Source of the DNA: CAYRFE01 sp964423645 [NCBI: uncultured bacterium]
GTDB lineage: Bacteria > Macinerneyibacteriota > Macinerneyibacteria > Macinerneyibacteriales
Assembly (NCBI GenBank): GCA_964423645.1
Contig: CAYRFE010000001.1
Span: forward strand, 62,001 to 126,000
DNA length: 64,000 nucleotides
Direction of reading: 5' to 3'
Position numbers and translations under genes: made by a program
In this document: positions 46,680-55,158 of the stretch, piece after piece
Numbering within the stretch: the first letter of the stretch is position 1
Layout: every line of letters starts with the position of its first letter
The notes under the pieces: model-generated
What the model was told of the DNA's origin: nothing
Database searches by the model: none
What the model saw: only the letters and a program-made list of their open reading frames with translations

Positions 46680-49022
46680 ATGAAGGAAAAATTGACCATT
46701 CATGTGTCGGTGCATGGCTTGATAGACTGGTCGTTGGAAGAAGGAAGTATCAGTATGGCATTTATGCCGGTGCGACGTCTTGCAGAGGGTATCGCCGGTC
46801 ATAATGATGTGCGCACACAACGTCCTGAAAATTATCGCAGTGAAGTTCGTTTATCGTATACTCACGAACGTGCATTGAGTATTCTTGAGATCGACGGTCG
46901 CGCCGACGGTGTGTTTGAACGAAACGGAATACCCTATATTGAAGAGATCAAAACCACGTATCGTGCATTACACAGTGTAGTCGATGCTGATGACCCTATT
47001 TATTGGACACAAGCGCGCATTTATGCGTATATGCTCGCCTTGACCGAAAAAGCAGATACAGTCGGGTATGATCTGACATACTATCAATTGAATACTGAAG
47101 AAGAAAAAACATTCAGCGAGTGTACGACAAAAAAAGCGCTTGAACTGTTTGTGCTCCCGTTGTGTGATGCATATGCCGTATGGATGGAGCAGCGTGAACA
47201 TTGGTCACTACTACGTAATCGTTCAATTCAGACATTATCATTCCCGTTTTCAACATTTCGTAAAGGGCAAGAAGATGTCGTTGAATCAGTTTTTTCTGCA
47301 ATTACCAATAAAGAAAGAGCTTTTTGTCAGGCTCCCACAGGTATCGGGAAAACGATGGCGGTATTGTTCCCTGCAGTTCGTGCATTGGGTAACGGATTTG
47401 TTGATAAAATATTTTATCTGACTGCAAAGACGAGTGTTCAATTTTATGCAGAACAAGCCCTTCATATGATGCGTTTTAAAGGATTACACCTGCGTTCGGT
47501 AACAATCACCGCAAAAGAGAAAATATGCCCTAATCCTAACGCGGATTGTACGCCTGATTCATGTGTGTATGCACGCGGTTATTACGAGCGAATAAAGCCT
47601 GCATTGAAGGAGATATTGGAAAATGAAGCCATAGAGCGTGCACTCATTGAACAAGTTGCGGATCGTCATGCAATATGTCCGTATGAATTATCGCTTGATG
47701 CATCTTTATGGTCAGATTGCATTGTGTGCGATTATAACTATGCGTTTGATCCGAGAGTCAATCTGAAACGATATTTTGAAGATGTCAAAGGGAAATATGT
47801 TTTTTGCATCGATGAAGCGCACAATTGTGTTGATCGAGCACGAGATATGTTCTCGGCAGAAGTGCGTAAAAAAATGTTCATGGAAATAAAAAAACTTGCA
47901 AAGCACTGTGATCCCGATTTGGCGGCTGAAGCTCAGATATTGAACCAGTGGTTTTTAGATTACCGTGCCGATATTCGTGAGTCCGGGATGGACGTGTTTT
48001 TGGAGAAGAAACCGTCTAAGAAATTTTTTGCTGCGTTAAAGAAATTTTGCGCAGCAGCAGAAGAAACTATGAAATCGTCGTACGCCCGTTCATTGCAACC
48101 GGCATTGAATGATGCCTTCTATGCGGCGTACGGGTTTATAAAGACCGGCGAGGCGATGGATACCCGCTACCAAACATATGTTTTGGAGTCGGGAGATGAC
48201 ATACGAATCAAACTGTTTTGTATTGATCCTTCTCGGAGAATGAAAGATGTATTGAAACGAGCAGTATCAGCTGTGTTTTTCAGCGCAACGCTCACACCGA
48301 TGCGTTATTTTGCCGATATGATGGGCGTGGATGAACCGCAGGAGATTTCGTTGCCGTCACCGTTTCCGCAAGAAAACTTTTGTGTCATGATCGCAGGAGC
48401 ACTTTCAACTCGTTATAAAGATCGCTCAGCATCGTACGTGGTTCTCGCTGAGTATATTGCCACATTTGCAGGCGTAAAAACGGGTAATTATCTGATATTT
48501 TTCCCTTCATTTGCCTATATGCACACAGTGGTACCCCATGTTCGTGCATTATTGCCGGGGTCGTCGATTATTATTCAGGAGCAACGTATGAGCGATGATG
48601 AACGTGCGGGATTTTTGGAACGTTTTCATGATTTCGGCGCGAGAACGCTTGTGGGTTTTGCCGTGCTTGGCGGGATATTCGGAGAAGGGGTGGATCTCAT
48701 CGGCGATAAATTATCGGGAGCGGTGATAGTCGGTGTAGGTCTGCCTCAAGTGTGTCTGGAACGCGAATTGATTAAAAATTACTGCGATGAAGTGTCGGAG
48801 AACGGGTTTGCGTATTCATATGTGTATCCGGGGATCAACCGTGTCTTGCAGGCAGCTGGGCGTGTTATTCGTTCTGAAGAGGATCGCGGGGCGGTATTGC
48901 TCATTGATGATCGATTTTTACAACGAGGATACCGAGAGCTTTATCCTCCGGAGTGGAAACCGGTACGGTGTAACAGTCCTGAAGATGTGAATGAAACGTT
49001 AGAGCAATTTTGGGGAAGGTAG
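46680..49022 (+). CDS. DinG/XPD-type helicase with nuclease-like N-terminal domain
   Basis: 780 aa from ATG 46680; the frame is open for 29 more codons but these look non-coding. Residues 1-150 resemble a PD-(D/E)XK domain: EIDGRADGVFERNGIPYIEE with IKTT after it gives the D...ExK pattern, then WTQARIYAYML as in Cas4/AddB-like nucleases. Helicase: QAPTGIGKTMA (Walker A), a cysteine cluster CPNPNADCTPDSC and a later CPYEL suited to an Fe-S site, FCIDEAHNCVDRARDMF (DEAH), FFSATLTPMRYFADMMG, and C-terminal VLQAAGRVIRSEEDRGAVLLID. A 5'-3' DNA helicase role in repair is likely. It stands alone with repeats on both sides. Confidence 0.85.
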   Translation: MKEKLTIHVSVHGLIDWSLEEGSISMAFMPVRRLAEGIAGHNDVRTQRPENYRSEVRLSYTHERALSILEIDGRADGVFERNGIPYIEEIKTTYRALHSVVDADDPIYWTQARIYAYMLALTEKADTVGYDLTYYQLNTEEEKTFSECTTKKALELFVLPLCDAYAVWMEQREHWSLLRNRSIQTLSFPFSTFRKGQEDVVESVFSAITNKERAFCQAPTGIGKTMAVLFPAVRALGNGFVDKIFYLTAKTSVQFYAEQALHMMRFKGLHLRSVTITAKEKICPNPNADCTPDSCVYARGYYERIKPALKEILENEAIERALIEQVADRHAICPYELSLDASLWSDCIVCDYNYAFDPRVNLKRYFEDVKGKYVFCIDEAHNCVDRARDMFSAEVRKKMFMEIKKLAKHCDPDLAAEAQILNQWFLDYRADIRESGMDVFLEKKPSKKFFAALKKFCAAAEETMKSSYARSLQPALNDAFYAAYGFIKTGEAMDTRYQTYVLESGDDIRIKLFCIDPSRRMKDVLKRAVSAVFFSATLTPMRYFADMMGVDEPQEISLPSPFPQENFCVMIAGALSTRYKDRSASYVVLAEYIATFAGVKTGNYLIFFPSFAYMHTVVPHVRALLPGSSIIIQEQRMSDDERAGFLERFHDFGARTLVGFAVLGGIFGEGVDLIGDKLSGAVIVGVGLPQVCLERELIKNYCDEVSENGFAYSYVYPGINRVLQAAGRVIRSEEDRGAVLLIDDRFLQRGYRELYPPEWKPVRCNSPEDVNETLEQFWGR

Positions 49023-49089
49023 CCGGTAAAAGAGGGAGAAGATTTTAAAGATAATACGGTGGCTAGTCACAAATAATAAAATGCAATAA

Positions 49090-49260
49090 TTGACCTTTGT
49101 AAAATTCAAATTTTCCAAATCATCATTATTTTTTAAAAAGGGGTATGGGGACGAAGTCGGGTGCATGATATGCGCCCGCTACAATGAGAATTTTTGTAGC
49201 AGAAAATCTTTCAGCCCTCCTCCCGATTTTCACGGGAGGGTTTGGGGTGGGCACAACTTC
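49090..49260. repeat. Module B repeat copy
   Basis: Starts near TGACCTTTGTAAAATTC, then GGGGTATGGGGACGAAGTC with an altered centre, a 50-base insert, CCCTCCCGATTTTCACGGGAGGG and GGGGTGGGCACAAC. It is followed at once by a module A copy, the same order of modules as elsewhere being reversed (B then A). Confidence 0.7.
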
Positions 49261-49261
49261 A

Positions 49262-49445
49262 AAACTCCTGCATTGCTAATTGTCTTGCCACAAAAAGTAA
49301 CAAAAAAGTCAAGGCTGTAAAAAACAGTGACACTTCTGCGCACTTTTTCTAAAACAAATAAACTCGCTTTGCTCAGACAGTATTTGTTTTTAACGAAAAA
49401 GTCCTTGAATCGCTTCACGCTGATTTTTTAATGCCGTGTTCTTTC
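49262..49445. repeat. Module A repeat copy, divergent
   Basis: Same order of words as the copy at 45297 (TGTCTTG, CACAAAAAGTAACAAAAAAG, GTCAAGGCTGTAAAAAA) with many substitutions. Stems persist: AAAACAAATA/TATTTGTTTT (49351-49360, 49381-49390), ACTTTTTC/GAAAAAGT (49342-49349, 49395-49402), and AAAAAACAG with CTGATTTTTT (49319-49327, 49420-49429). Changes in the two inner stems are mostly paired, and the loop keeps AACTCGCT. Confidence 0.8.
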
Positions 49446-49560
49446 ATTCACAGATTTAATTCCCCTTCACACTGAAGGGGGTGGCATACGAAGGATGACC
49501 GGGTAGTATGCGTTAAAAGATTATGATATTCTCGTAGGGCGATTCCGTATCGCCCCGAAT

Positions 49561-49667
49561 TGTGTCATTTCGACGTATGTATTCATGAGGAAAAATCTCA
49601 GTTCAATAGTATCTTGTCTGCCATGAAATCAAACTGAGATTTTTTGCTTTCAGCTCGAAATGACACA
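49561..49667. repeat. 107-bp palindromic element with TGTGTCATTTCGA ends
   Basis: Perfect 13-base inverted ends (49561-49573 and 49655-49667) enclose a second perfect 13-base inverted pair, AAAAATCTCAGTT (49591-49603) and AACTGAGATTTTT (49632-49644). No coding capacity. It has the form of a small non-autonomous element. Confidence 0.8.
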
Positions 49668-49834
49668 CCGCTCTTCCCCTTTTGAAGAAGGGGTGACGCA
49701 AAGTGCCAGGGTGGTGAAATCATCTTATGTATGATGTAAGAGCGAGGTCGTCTCGCCCCAAAGAACACTCAGACATCAAGTGATTGCATTGTAGTGACAC
49801 AAGATTGTGTGTCCTATTGTTCATTGAAAATTCC

Positions 49835-50012
49835 TACCTTACTTTTTGTCTTGACACAAAAAGTAACAAAAAAGGTCAAGGCTGTAAAAAATTATCTACA
49901 ATCCTGCGCATTTTTTCTACACCGCATAAACTCGCTGCGCTCAAACAGTATGCGCTGCTTCACGAAAAAATGCTTGAATTGCTTCACGATAATTTTTTAA
50001 GGCCGTTTATTT
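49835..50012. repeat. Module A repeat copy
   Basis: Close to the copies at 45297 and 45597. Stems: AAAAAATTATC/GATAATTTTTT (49886-49896, 49988-49998), GCATTTTTTC/GAAAAAATGC (49908-49917, 49964-49973) and CGCATA/TATGCG (49923-49928, 49949-49954). The second stem has a C-G pair where the 45297 copy has T-A. Confidence 0.85.
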
Positions 50013-50086
50013 GAGTAACATAAAAACTCACTGCCCGTCAAGGAGGGGTGGCTCATAGCGACGGGGTGGTGAAATCATCTTATGGA

Positions 50087-50246
50087 GACCTTTTTAAAAT
50101 TCAATAATATCAAATTATATTTTTTTTCTAAAAAGGGTTGTGGGGACGAAGTCCCCATTATATAACAATTTAAGCCCCTCCCGATTTTCACGGGAGGGGT
50201 TTGGGGTGGGCACAAACTCAAAAAATGGTAGTTTTGCAAAGGTCTT
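50087..50246. repeat. Module B repeat copy with inverted ends
   Basis: Left end AGACCTTTTTAAAATTC, right end TAGTTTTGCAAAGGTCT, which are inverted relatives of the ends at 13041. Inside: GGGGACGAAGTCCCC, CCCCTCCCGATTTTCACGGG with AGGGG after it, GGGGTGGGCACAAA. This is the shortest complete-looking copy, about 160 bases. Confidence 0.8.
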
Positions 50247-50370
50247 AATAAGGTATACAAAGTAGAGTAATTTTTTTGTAGTTGTTTTGTTTTATTACAA
50301 TCAACCACTCTGATTTTTTTGAAATTGTGCTTATGTACTAAGAGTGAAAAACCGCGGTAGATATTGAATC

Positions 50371-51123
50371 TTATTTGAGGCTTTTGTCAAAATAGTCATT
50401 TTGGATTTTTCTGTAATTGAGTTTTTTTAGTCCTTCATTAAAAATTTTTACTAATTCTTCGCCGCGGTCATCTTTTCTGAAACACATATAAAGTTTTTTA
50501 TTTTCAAGTATTTTTTTATTAAATTGAAGTTCTTTTTTGCCTTGAGTGACTGAGCGATCCGTATTTACCAGATACTCGAAAACATATTTATCCATGACCG
50601 CTATATCAATCCGTTTTACTAATAATTTTTTGATATTGGTGATATCATCGACGACCGGCTCTACCCACAATTCATCGCGACCGGCTTTTTGGTCAAACTC
50701 TGAGGTATTTACATAGCCGCTTACGGTACCGATTCGTAACCCGTGTAAATCCGATAAATGTTTCCATATCACCGGTTTTTGTATGGGTTCTATGAATCCT
50801 AAGGGACCTTCGCCCATCGGGTCGGAAAAAATAAATTCCTCTGTGATATCTGTGGCATAATACTCAGGGAAATAACCGCTATATTTTTTGTCATTCCGAG
50901 CGGTGTAGACGGCTCGTTGCCAGGGGAAAAACGATACATCAAGCGTATATCCCATAGCGGCAAATGCTGCTTTTGCGACGACGACAGACGCTCCTTGCTC
51001 AGGAAGTTCTTCTCCGGTATACGGTGGCCATTCAAGTGTGGTGAAATATACGACTTTTATAGGGGTCGTTGCCCCGCTGAATATGATGAAAAAAAATACT
51101 GCACACAGTATCTTACGTATCAC
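50371..51123 (-). CDS. Family-3 extracellular solute-binding protein (second of tandem pair)
   Basis: 250 aa from GTG 51123 (GAAGG upstream), which gives a signal peptide (IRKILCAVFFFIIFSGATT) and a length equal to its neighbour. SBP_bac_3 fold: YFTTLEWPPYTGEELPEQGA, VAKAAFAAMGYTLDVSFFP, WQRAVYTARNDKKYSGYFPE, IGTVSGYVNTSEFD, DITNIKKLLVKRIDIAVMDK. It is a clear paralogue of the gene at 51171. No ABC permease or ATPase gene lies near, so it may serve a distant transporter or a sensor. Confidence 0.87.
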   Translation of the reverse strand: MIRKILCAVFFFIIFSGATTPIKVVYFTTLEWPPYTGEELPEQGASVVVAKAAFAAMGYTLDVSFFPWQRAVYTARNDKKYSGYFPEYYATDITEEFIFSDPMGEGPLGFIEPIQKPVIWKHLSDLHGLRIGTVSGYVNTSEFDQKAGRDELWVEPVVDDITNIKKLLVKRIDIAVMDKYVFEYLVNTDRSVTQGKKELQFNKKILENKKLYMCFRKDDRGEELVKIFNEGLKKLNYRKIQNDYFDKSLK

Positions 51124-51143
51124 GGAACCTTCTTTCTTATACA

Positions 51144-51161
51144 GGCGGGTTTTCACCCGCC
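51144..51161. promoter_or_regulatory. Hairpin between the two solute-binding genes
   Basis: GGCGGGT (51144-51150) and ACCCGCC (51155-51161) with a 4-base loop, in the 47-base gap of the tandem minus-strand pair. No T run follows, so it more likely stabilises the upstream message or lowers read-through than fully terminates. Confidence 0.45.
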
Positions 51162-51170
51162 CGCATGGTG

Positions 51171-51920
51171 TCATTTGCCGATCTTTGCGAAATAGTCATT
51201 CATGATCTGTTGCACATTGATCTTTTTTAATCCGTCATTATAAATCGTTGTGAGTTTTTGTCCTTCCGGTCCTTTTTTAAAGCAAATATAGAGTTTTTTG
51301 TTCTCAAGAGGTTTTGAGTTGAATTGAAGGTCATTTTTATTTGCAGATACCGACGGATCATTTTTCAAAAGGTAATTCATGACGTTTTTATCGATAACTG
51401 CCAGTTTGATACGTTTATTGATCAGTTTTTTCAAGTTGGTGATGTCGTCAACCACTGCTTCAACTTTCAGTTCTTTTTTATCGACTTTTGCATCAAATTC
51501 ATCGGTATTGACGTACCCGCTTACGGTTCCGATAGTGACCATTTTTAGATCATTTAATGTTGTCCATGCGATCGGATCATCTTTGCGTTCAACAAATCCC
51601 AGCGGTCCTTCACCCATTGGCGCAGAATAGATAAAATCCTTTGCATTATCAGCGGAATAGTATTCCGGGAAGTAGCCTGCAATGCGTGCTTCGGTTTTTG
51701 CCATTCCCACTGCACGTTCCCAAGGATAAAATTCAACGGTCAAATCGTACCCCATTGCCTTAAAAGCGGCTTTGGCAACCGCGATGCTGGCGCCTTGGTC
51801 AATGAGCGTTTTACCGGAATAGGGAGGCCAGTCCAGAGAGGTGAGCGTTACTTTGTTTTGTGCAACCACGGATCCGAAAAGTGTTGCAATTACACATACT
51901 GTTACAAACCACTTTTTCAT
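51171..51920 (-). CDS. Family-3 extracellular solute-binding protein (first of tandem pair)
   Basis: 249 aa from ATG 51920 (AAGGAGG upstream, signal peptide KKWFVTVCVIATLFGSVVAQ). TLTSLDWPPYSGKTLIDQGA, VAKAAFKAMGYDLTVEFYP, WERAVGMAKTEARIAGYFPE, IGTVSGYVNTDEFD and DITNLKKLINKRIKLAVIDK line up with the downstream copy. Such proteins bind amino acids or related small molecules in the periplasm. The two copies have drifted well apart, so this is not a recent duplication. Confidence 0.88.
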   Translation of the reverse strand: MKKWFVTVCVIATLFGSVVAQNKVTLTSLDWPPYSGKTLIDQGASIAVAKAAFKAMGYDLTVEFYPWERAVGMAKTEARIAGYFPEYYSADNAKDFIYSAPMGEGPLGFVERKDDPIAWTTLNDLKMVTIGTVSGYVNTDEFDAKVDKKELKVEAVVDDITNLKKLINKRIKLAVIDKNVMNYLLKNDPSVSANKNDLQFNSKPLENKKLYICFKKGPEGQKLTTIYNDGLKKINVQQIMNDYFAKIGK

Positions 51921-51945
51921 AGTATACCTCCTTGTGTCACTATAT

Positions 51946-51974
51946 AGTATAGAGGTGTTATGAGCATAATTCAA
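51946..51974 (-). promoter_or_regulatory. Promoter for the solute-binding pair
   Basis: Minus strand: TTGAAT (51974-51969), 17 bases, TATACT (51951-51946), 26 bases before the start codon. Confidence 0.7.
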
Positions 51975-52578
51975 GAAATATTTTTTTATTCGCAGCGTTT
52001 CACACGTAATAGTTTCAACCTCCCCAAGCCCTCTTTGCTCAAGAAGAGACAGAATGTATGCATTCAGGGGGGAGCTAAAAAAGAGCAATATCCGGCATCA
52101 AACGATTACATTGTAGCAATTCATCAATTACTCCTACAAAAAATCAATTGTAGTGTCATTTCTCGCCAAAAAATTCGAAATAACTCACACAACTCACCGC
52201 CTGAAAGGGTGTGATGGCGCAAAGCGACGGGGCGGTGATATCGAAAATCTGAAATGTATTGTAAACAGAAAGTTATGCATCTGCAGCATATTTTTATAGA
52301 GACGTGTTTGAGACATGTCTTTTCTATACAGGCATAGCAATGCTACGGTAAGGGCGAGATCACCTCGCCCACGATAGATACAAAACACCATGAAAAACGG
52401 GCGACCACGCGCAAAGTGGCGGAGTGTTTCATTGAGACTATTATGTTGTCGTATTTGGATATTGCTCTCGGTATGAGTTTGTGATAATCTAAGAAAGCAA
52501 TAGAATTGACGATTTGTGTAGAAAGGCAGCTAATAGTGTATATATGTTGAACAAGGGTGTATATAGGAGGAAAGTGGA
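51975..52578. other. Intergenic region with short dispersed hairpins, no gene
   Basis: No convincing coding region. It holds a third dispersed family (about 52195-52245, GAAAGGGTGTGATGGCGCAA then GCGACGGGGCGGTG, compare 49674 and 50032), a TAGAGACGTGTTTGAGACAT hairpin (52297-52320; compare 46511 and 4413) and GGGCGAGATCACCTCGCCC (about 52354). The last 60 bases carry the leader and ribosome binding site of the TPR gene. Confidence 0.55.
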
Positions 52579-53664
52579 ATGAAAAAAAAATTATATTCCA
52601 GCGTAGTGATTATTCTCATGAGTATAGTATGTTCAGTTTCAGTATTTGCACAAATGAAGGAATTTGTAAGGGATTATACGTACCAAGCGGGTGAGGATGA
52701 CAGCAAGCGTTCATCACGAACACGTGCGATCGCTGAAGTTAAACGGGCATTATTGGAAGAATTGGGAACCTATGTTGAGAGTACTACCGAAGTAGAGAAC
52801 TATATGCTCACAAAAGATGAAATAACCGCAATTACCGCAGGCATAACCCAGTTGACAATTATTGAAGAGAAATGGGACGGCCTGACATTTTACATTAAAG
52901 CATTGATAAAGGCCGATGGTGATGATGTTGAAAAACGCATCAAAAGTTTGGTTCAAGAACGTTCGAAGATAAAGGAATTAGAAGATACGATGCTCCGTGA
53001 ACGTACGGCACTGGAGCAGGCAAAAAAATTACAAGAAGAGTTAAAAGCGGTGAAAGAAGAAAATCAACGTTTAAAACTACAAAAAGAATACAATACTCGT
53101 ATCGACAATTTATCTGCCGAAGATTTTTTACAACAAGGTAATACGGCATATTTCGAAGAAAGATTTACCGATGCGTTCGCCTTTTATAGCAAAGCGATCA
53201 TGTTACAACCGAATCATTTTGGTGCTTATTACAGTGCGGGACTTGCGAAATCACGAGCAGGTGATTATAATGCGGCACTCGAATATTATCAAAAATCACT
53301 TGCATTGAATCCTACATATGCCGATACCTATTATAATATCGGAAATGTGTGGTTTTATAAGGGAGATTTTGACAACGCCTTGAAGTATTATCTGAAATCG
53401 GTCGAGTTGAACCCCGGTGATGCCAGTTCATGGTATAACGCCGGCTCAATGAATGTATGGAAAAAAGAATATAAAAAAGCCATTCCGTATTTAAAAAAAA
53501 CCATCGAGCTTGATCCGCGCCATCACGCGGCTTTTTATAATCTCGGATTATGTTACGGAAATCTCGGATATGAAAAAGAAGGCGTCCAAATGATCAAAGA
53601 GGCCGCTCGTTTAGGAAATGACAGTGCGCAGGAACTTATGAAGGAATGGGGTGAGACCTGGTAA
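52579..53664 (+). CDS. Exported TPR protein with conserved N-terminal domain (paralogue of the gene at 11818)
   Basis: 361 aa, AGGAGG upstream. Signal peptide (YSSVVIILMSIVCSVSVFAQ). The N-terminal domain (about 28-130) shares FVRDYTYQAGEDDSKRSSR, ALLEELGTYVES, LTKDEI, EKWDGLTFYIKA with the 11818 protein. Coiled coil about 130-175, then at least four TPRs (AFYSKAIMLQPNHFGAYY, ALEYYQKSLALNPTYADTYY, ALKYYLKSVELNPGDASSWY, AIPYLKKTIELDPRHHAAFY). It lies upstream of the flagellar operon but is separated from it by repeats, so a flagellar role is not shown. Confidence 0.82.
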   Translation: MKKKLYSSVVIILMSIVCSVSVFAQMKEFVRDYTYQAGEDDSKRSSRTRAIAEVKRALLEELGTYVESTTEVENYMLTKDEITAITAGITQLTIIEEKWDGLTFYIKALIKADGDDVEKRIKSLVQERSKIKELEDTMLRERTALEQAKKLQEELKAVKEENQRLKLQKEYNTRIDNLSAEDFLQQGNTAYFEERFTDAFAFYSKAIMLQPNHFGAYYSAGLAKSRAGDYNAALEYYQKSLALNPTYADTYYNIGNVWFYKGDFDNALKYYLKSVELNPGDASSWYNAGSMNVWKKEYKKAIPYLKKTIELDPRHHAAFYNLGLCYGNLGYEKEGVQMIKEAARLGNDSAQELMKEWGETW

Positions 53665-53716
53665 AGGGTCTCGATGCATAACTATTGAATATTATTAATG
53701 GTACATCATGAAATAT

Positions 53717-54055
53717 TTTAATCGTAACGGGTCAAATTCCCCGAAGCTTGCTTCGGCTTCACTATTATAATTTTGTTATTATTAGGGGTGTGGGGACGAA
53801 GTCCCCACAATATTAGAAATTAAGCCCCTCCCAAAAAGAAAAGGGAGGGGTTTGGGGTGGGCGAACAAATATAGTATTTTTTGGGGAGATACCCCGTAGC
53901 TTGCTGCGGGGTAGTTCATTTCGTAACGGGTCAAATTCTCCGAAGCTTGTTTCGGTTTTACTAAGGTAGTTTTCGTATTATAAGGGGTGTGGGGAGGGCG
54001 CACAATGTGATACCTCGTCGCTTGTTGCGTGGTAATTCATTGCTGATTTTCTAAG
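53717..54055. repeat. Module B repeat, full copy followed by truncated copy
   Basis: The first copy (53717-53925) matches 13141-13342 word for word in most blocks, including CCGAAGCTTGCTTCGG, GGGGACGAAGTCCCC, GGGAGGGGTTTGGGGTGGGC and TACCCCGTAGCTTGC. A second begins at about 53926 with GGGTCAAATTCTCCGAAGC and continues with GGGGTGTGGGGAGGGC, then skips to a decayed TACCTCGTCGCTTGTTGCG. The pair lies between the TPR gene and flgB; the flgB promoter must be in the roughly 170 bases after it, where I see no good match. Confidence 0.8.
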
Positions 54056-54230
54056 GATTGTTTCTGACTTCGCAGATTTTTTAGGCGGAAAAAATTTCAC
54101 AGTATTTGGAAAAATAGTTCCGACTTTCGTGGTGTTAAATTCTAACTTGCACAATAATTACAAAATATAATGTAAAATCTGATGGCACATACCCTGCTTG
54201 TATATTCAAAATGAAGGGAGCTCTGATGCT

Positions 54231-54614
54231 ATGCAAATTTTTAATAATGAAACAATACCGCTTATGAAATCAGCGCTTAAAGCGTATAATTTACGTCAAA
54301 CCGCTGTCGCCAATAATATTGCCAATGCAACGACACCGGGATATCAGCGCAAAGATGTTATTTTTGAAGAAAAATTACAGGATGCGGTCAATGATTTAAA
54401 AAACACCGTGAATCAGCACGTCTTTGTTGACGGCGACGCGGTGCAGCCGGAGCTTGTCAATGATCCCCACACTGCATTGGTGAATGGGTATAATAATGTT
54501 GATATCGATAAAGAAATGGCATATGAGGCTGAAAACTCTCTCAAATATCAAGCAGTCGTGCAAGCGTTGATCCAAAAATACCGCATCGTCAGTGATGCGA
54601 TCAGAGGACGGTGA
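54231..54614 (+). CDS. flgB: Flagellar basal-body rod protein FlgB
   Basis: 127 aa from ATG 54231 (AAGGGAG 11 bases upstream). ALKAYNLRQTAVANNIANAT then TPGYQRKDV is the rod-family N-terminal motif, and YEAENSLKYQAVVQALIQKY the C-terminal helix. It forms the proximal rod in the periplasm, exported by the flagellar type III system. First gene of the flagellar operon here. Confidence 0.95.
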   Translation: MQIFNNETIPLMKSALKAYNLRQTAVANNIANATTPGYQRKDVIFEEKLQDAVNDLKNTVNQHVFVDGDAVQPELVNDPHTALVNGYNNVDIDKEMAYEAENSLKYQAVVQALIQKYRIVSDAIRGR

Positions 54615-54619
54615 CATCG

Positions 54620-55147
54620 ATGAGAATCAATGATACGATCCTTGGCGCTTTGCGTATCAGTGCAAGCGGATTGTCGGCGCAGCGAACACGTATGAATGTA
54701 ATCTCGCAAAACATTGCCAATGCCGATACTACTCGGACAGAAGAAGGCGGACCGTACCGCCGTTTTGAAGTAGTGTTGGCTTCTAAGAAGAATGACGGCT
54801 GTACTCAATGCGGTGATGAAAGCGTATCAGAATCCGTGTCATTGGTGAAAACGGATACCGCTCATCTCAATTCATTGAAAAATGACGACAACAGCACGCA
54901 AGATTCGACATTAAAAGGGGTGCAGGTTGCGGACGTACAACCGGATGAGAAGACGCCGTTTCGTGTGATTTATGATCCTTCACATCCTGATGCTGATGCA
55001 GACGGATATGTCACGATGCCGAATGTGAATGTCGTGCAGGAAATGGTTGATATGATCTCTGCGACACGTGCATATGAGGCGAACGTTACCGTTATGAAAA
55101 ACACCAAGCTTATGTTTAATCGTGCATTAGATATCGGAAGAGGATAG
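54620..55147 (+). CDS. flgC: Flagellar basal-body rod protein FlgC
   Basis: 175 aa from ATG 54620 (an upstream GTG overlaps flgB). ALRISASGLSAQRTRMNVIS and QNIANADTTRTEEGGPYRR, then PDADADGYVTMPNVNVVQEM and ISATRAYEANVTVMKNTK. Rod subunit next to FlgB. The middle (residues 60-110) is longer and more charged than in enterics, within the range of the family. Confidence 0.95.
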   Translation: MRINDTILGALRISASGLSAQRTRMNVISQNIANADTTRTEEGGPYRRFEVVLASKKNDGCTQCGDESVSESVSLVKTDTAHLNSLKNDDNSTQDSTLKGVQVADVQPDEKTPFRVIYDPSHPDADADGYVTMPNVNVVQEMVDMISATRAYEANVTVMKNTKLMFNRALDIGRG

Positions 55148-55158
55148 GAGGATAGGCA

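Noticed and set aside
46680-49022. Helicase with nuclease-like N-terminus considered as part of a defence island
   Set aside because: It stands alone; neighbours are repeats, an NTF2-like protein and solute-binding proteins. Nothing points to phage defence.
45297-50246. Repeat cluster considered as a CRISPR array
   Set aside because: Units are long (about 100-300 bases), palindromic over most of their length, irregularly spaced, without unique short spacers, and no cas genes are near.
51960-52214. 84-codon open frame between the solute-binding pair and the TPR gene
   Set aside because: No ribosome binding site, odd composition, and it ends in a dispersed repeat; its start also lies in the promoter of the solute-binding pair.
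54056-54230. Promoter or sigma-28 site for the flagellar operon
   Set aside because: AT-rich boxes such as TATAAT at about 54168 are present, but no -35 box at proper distance and no sigma-28 pattern could be made out.
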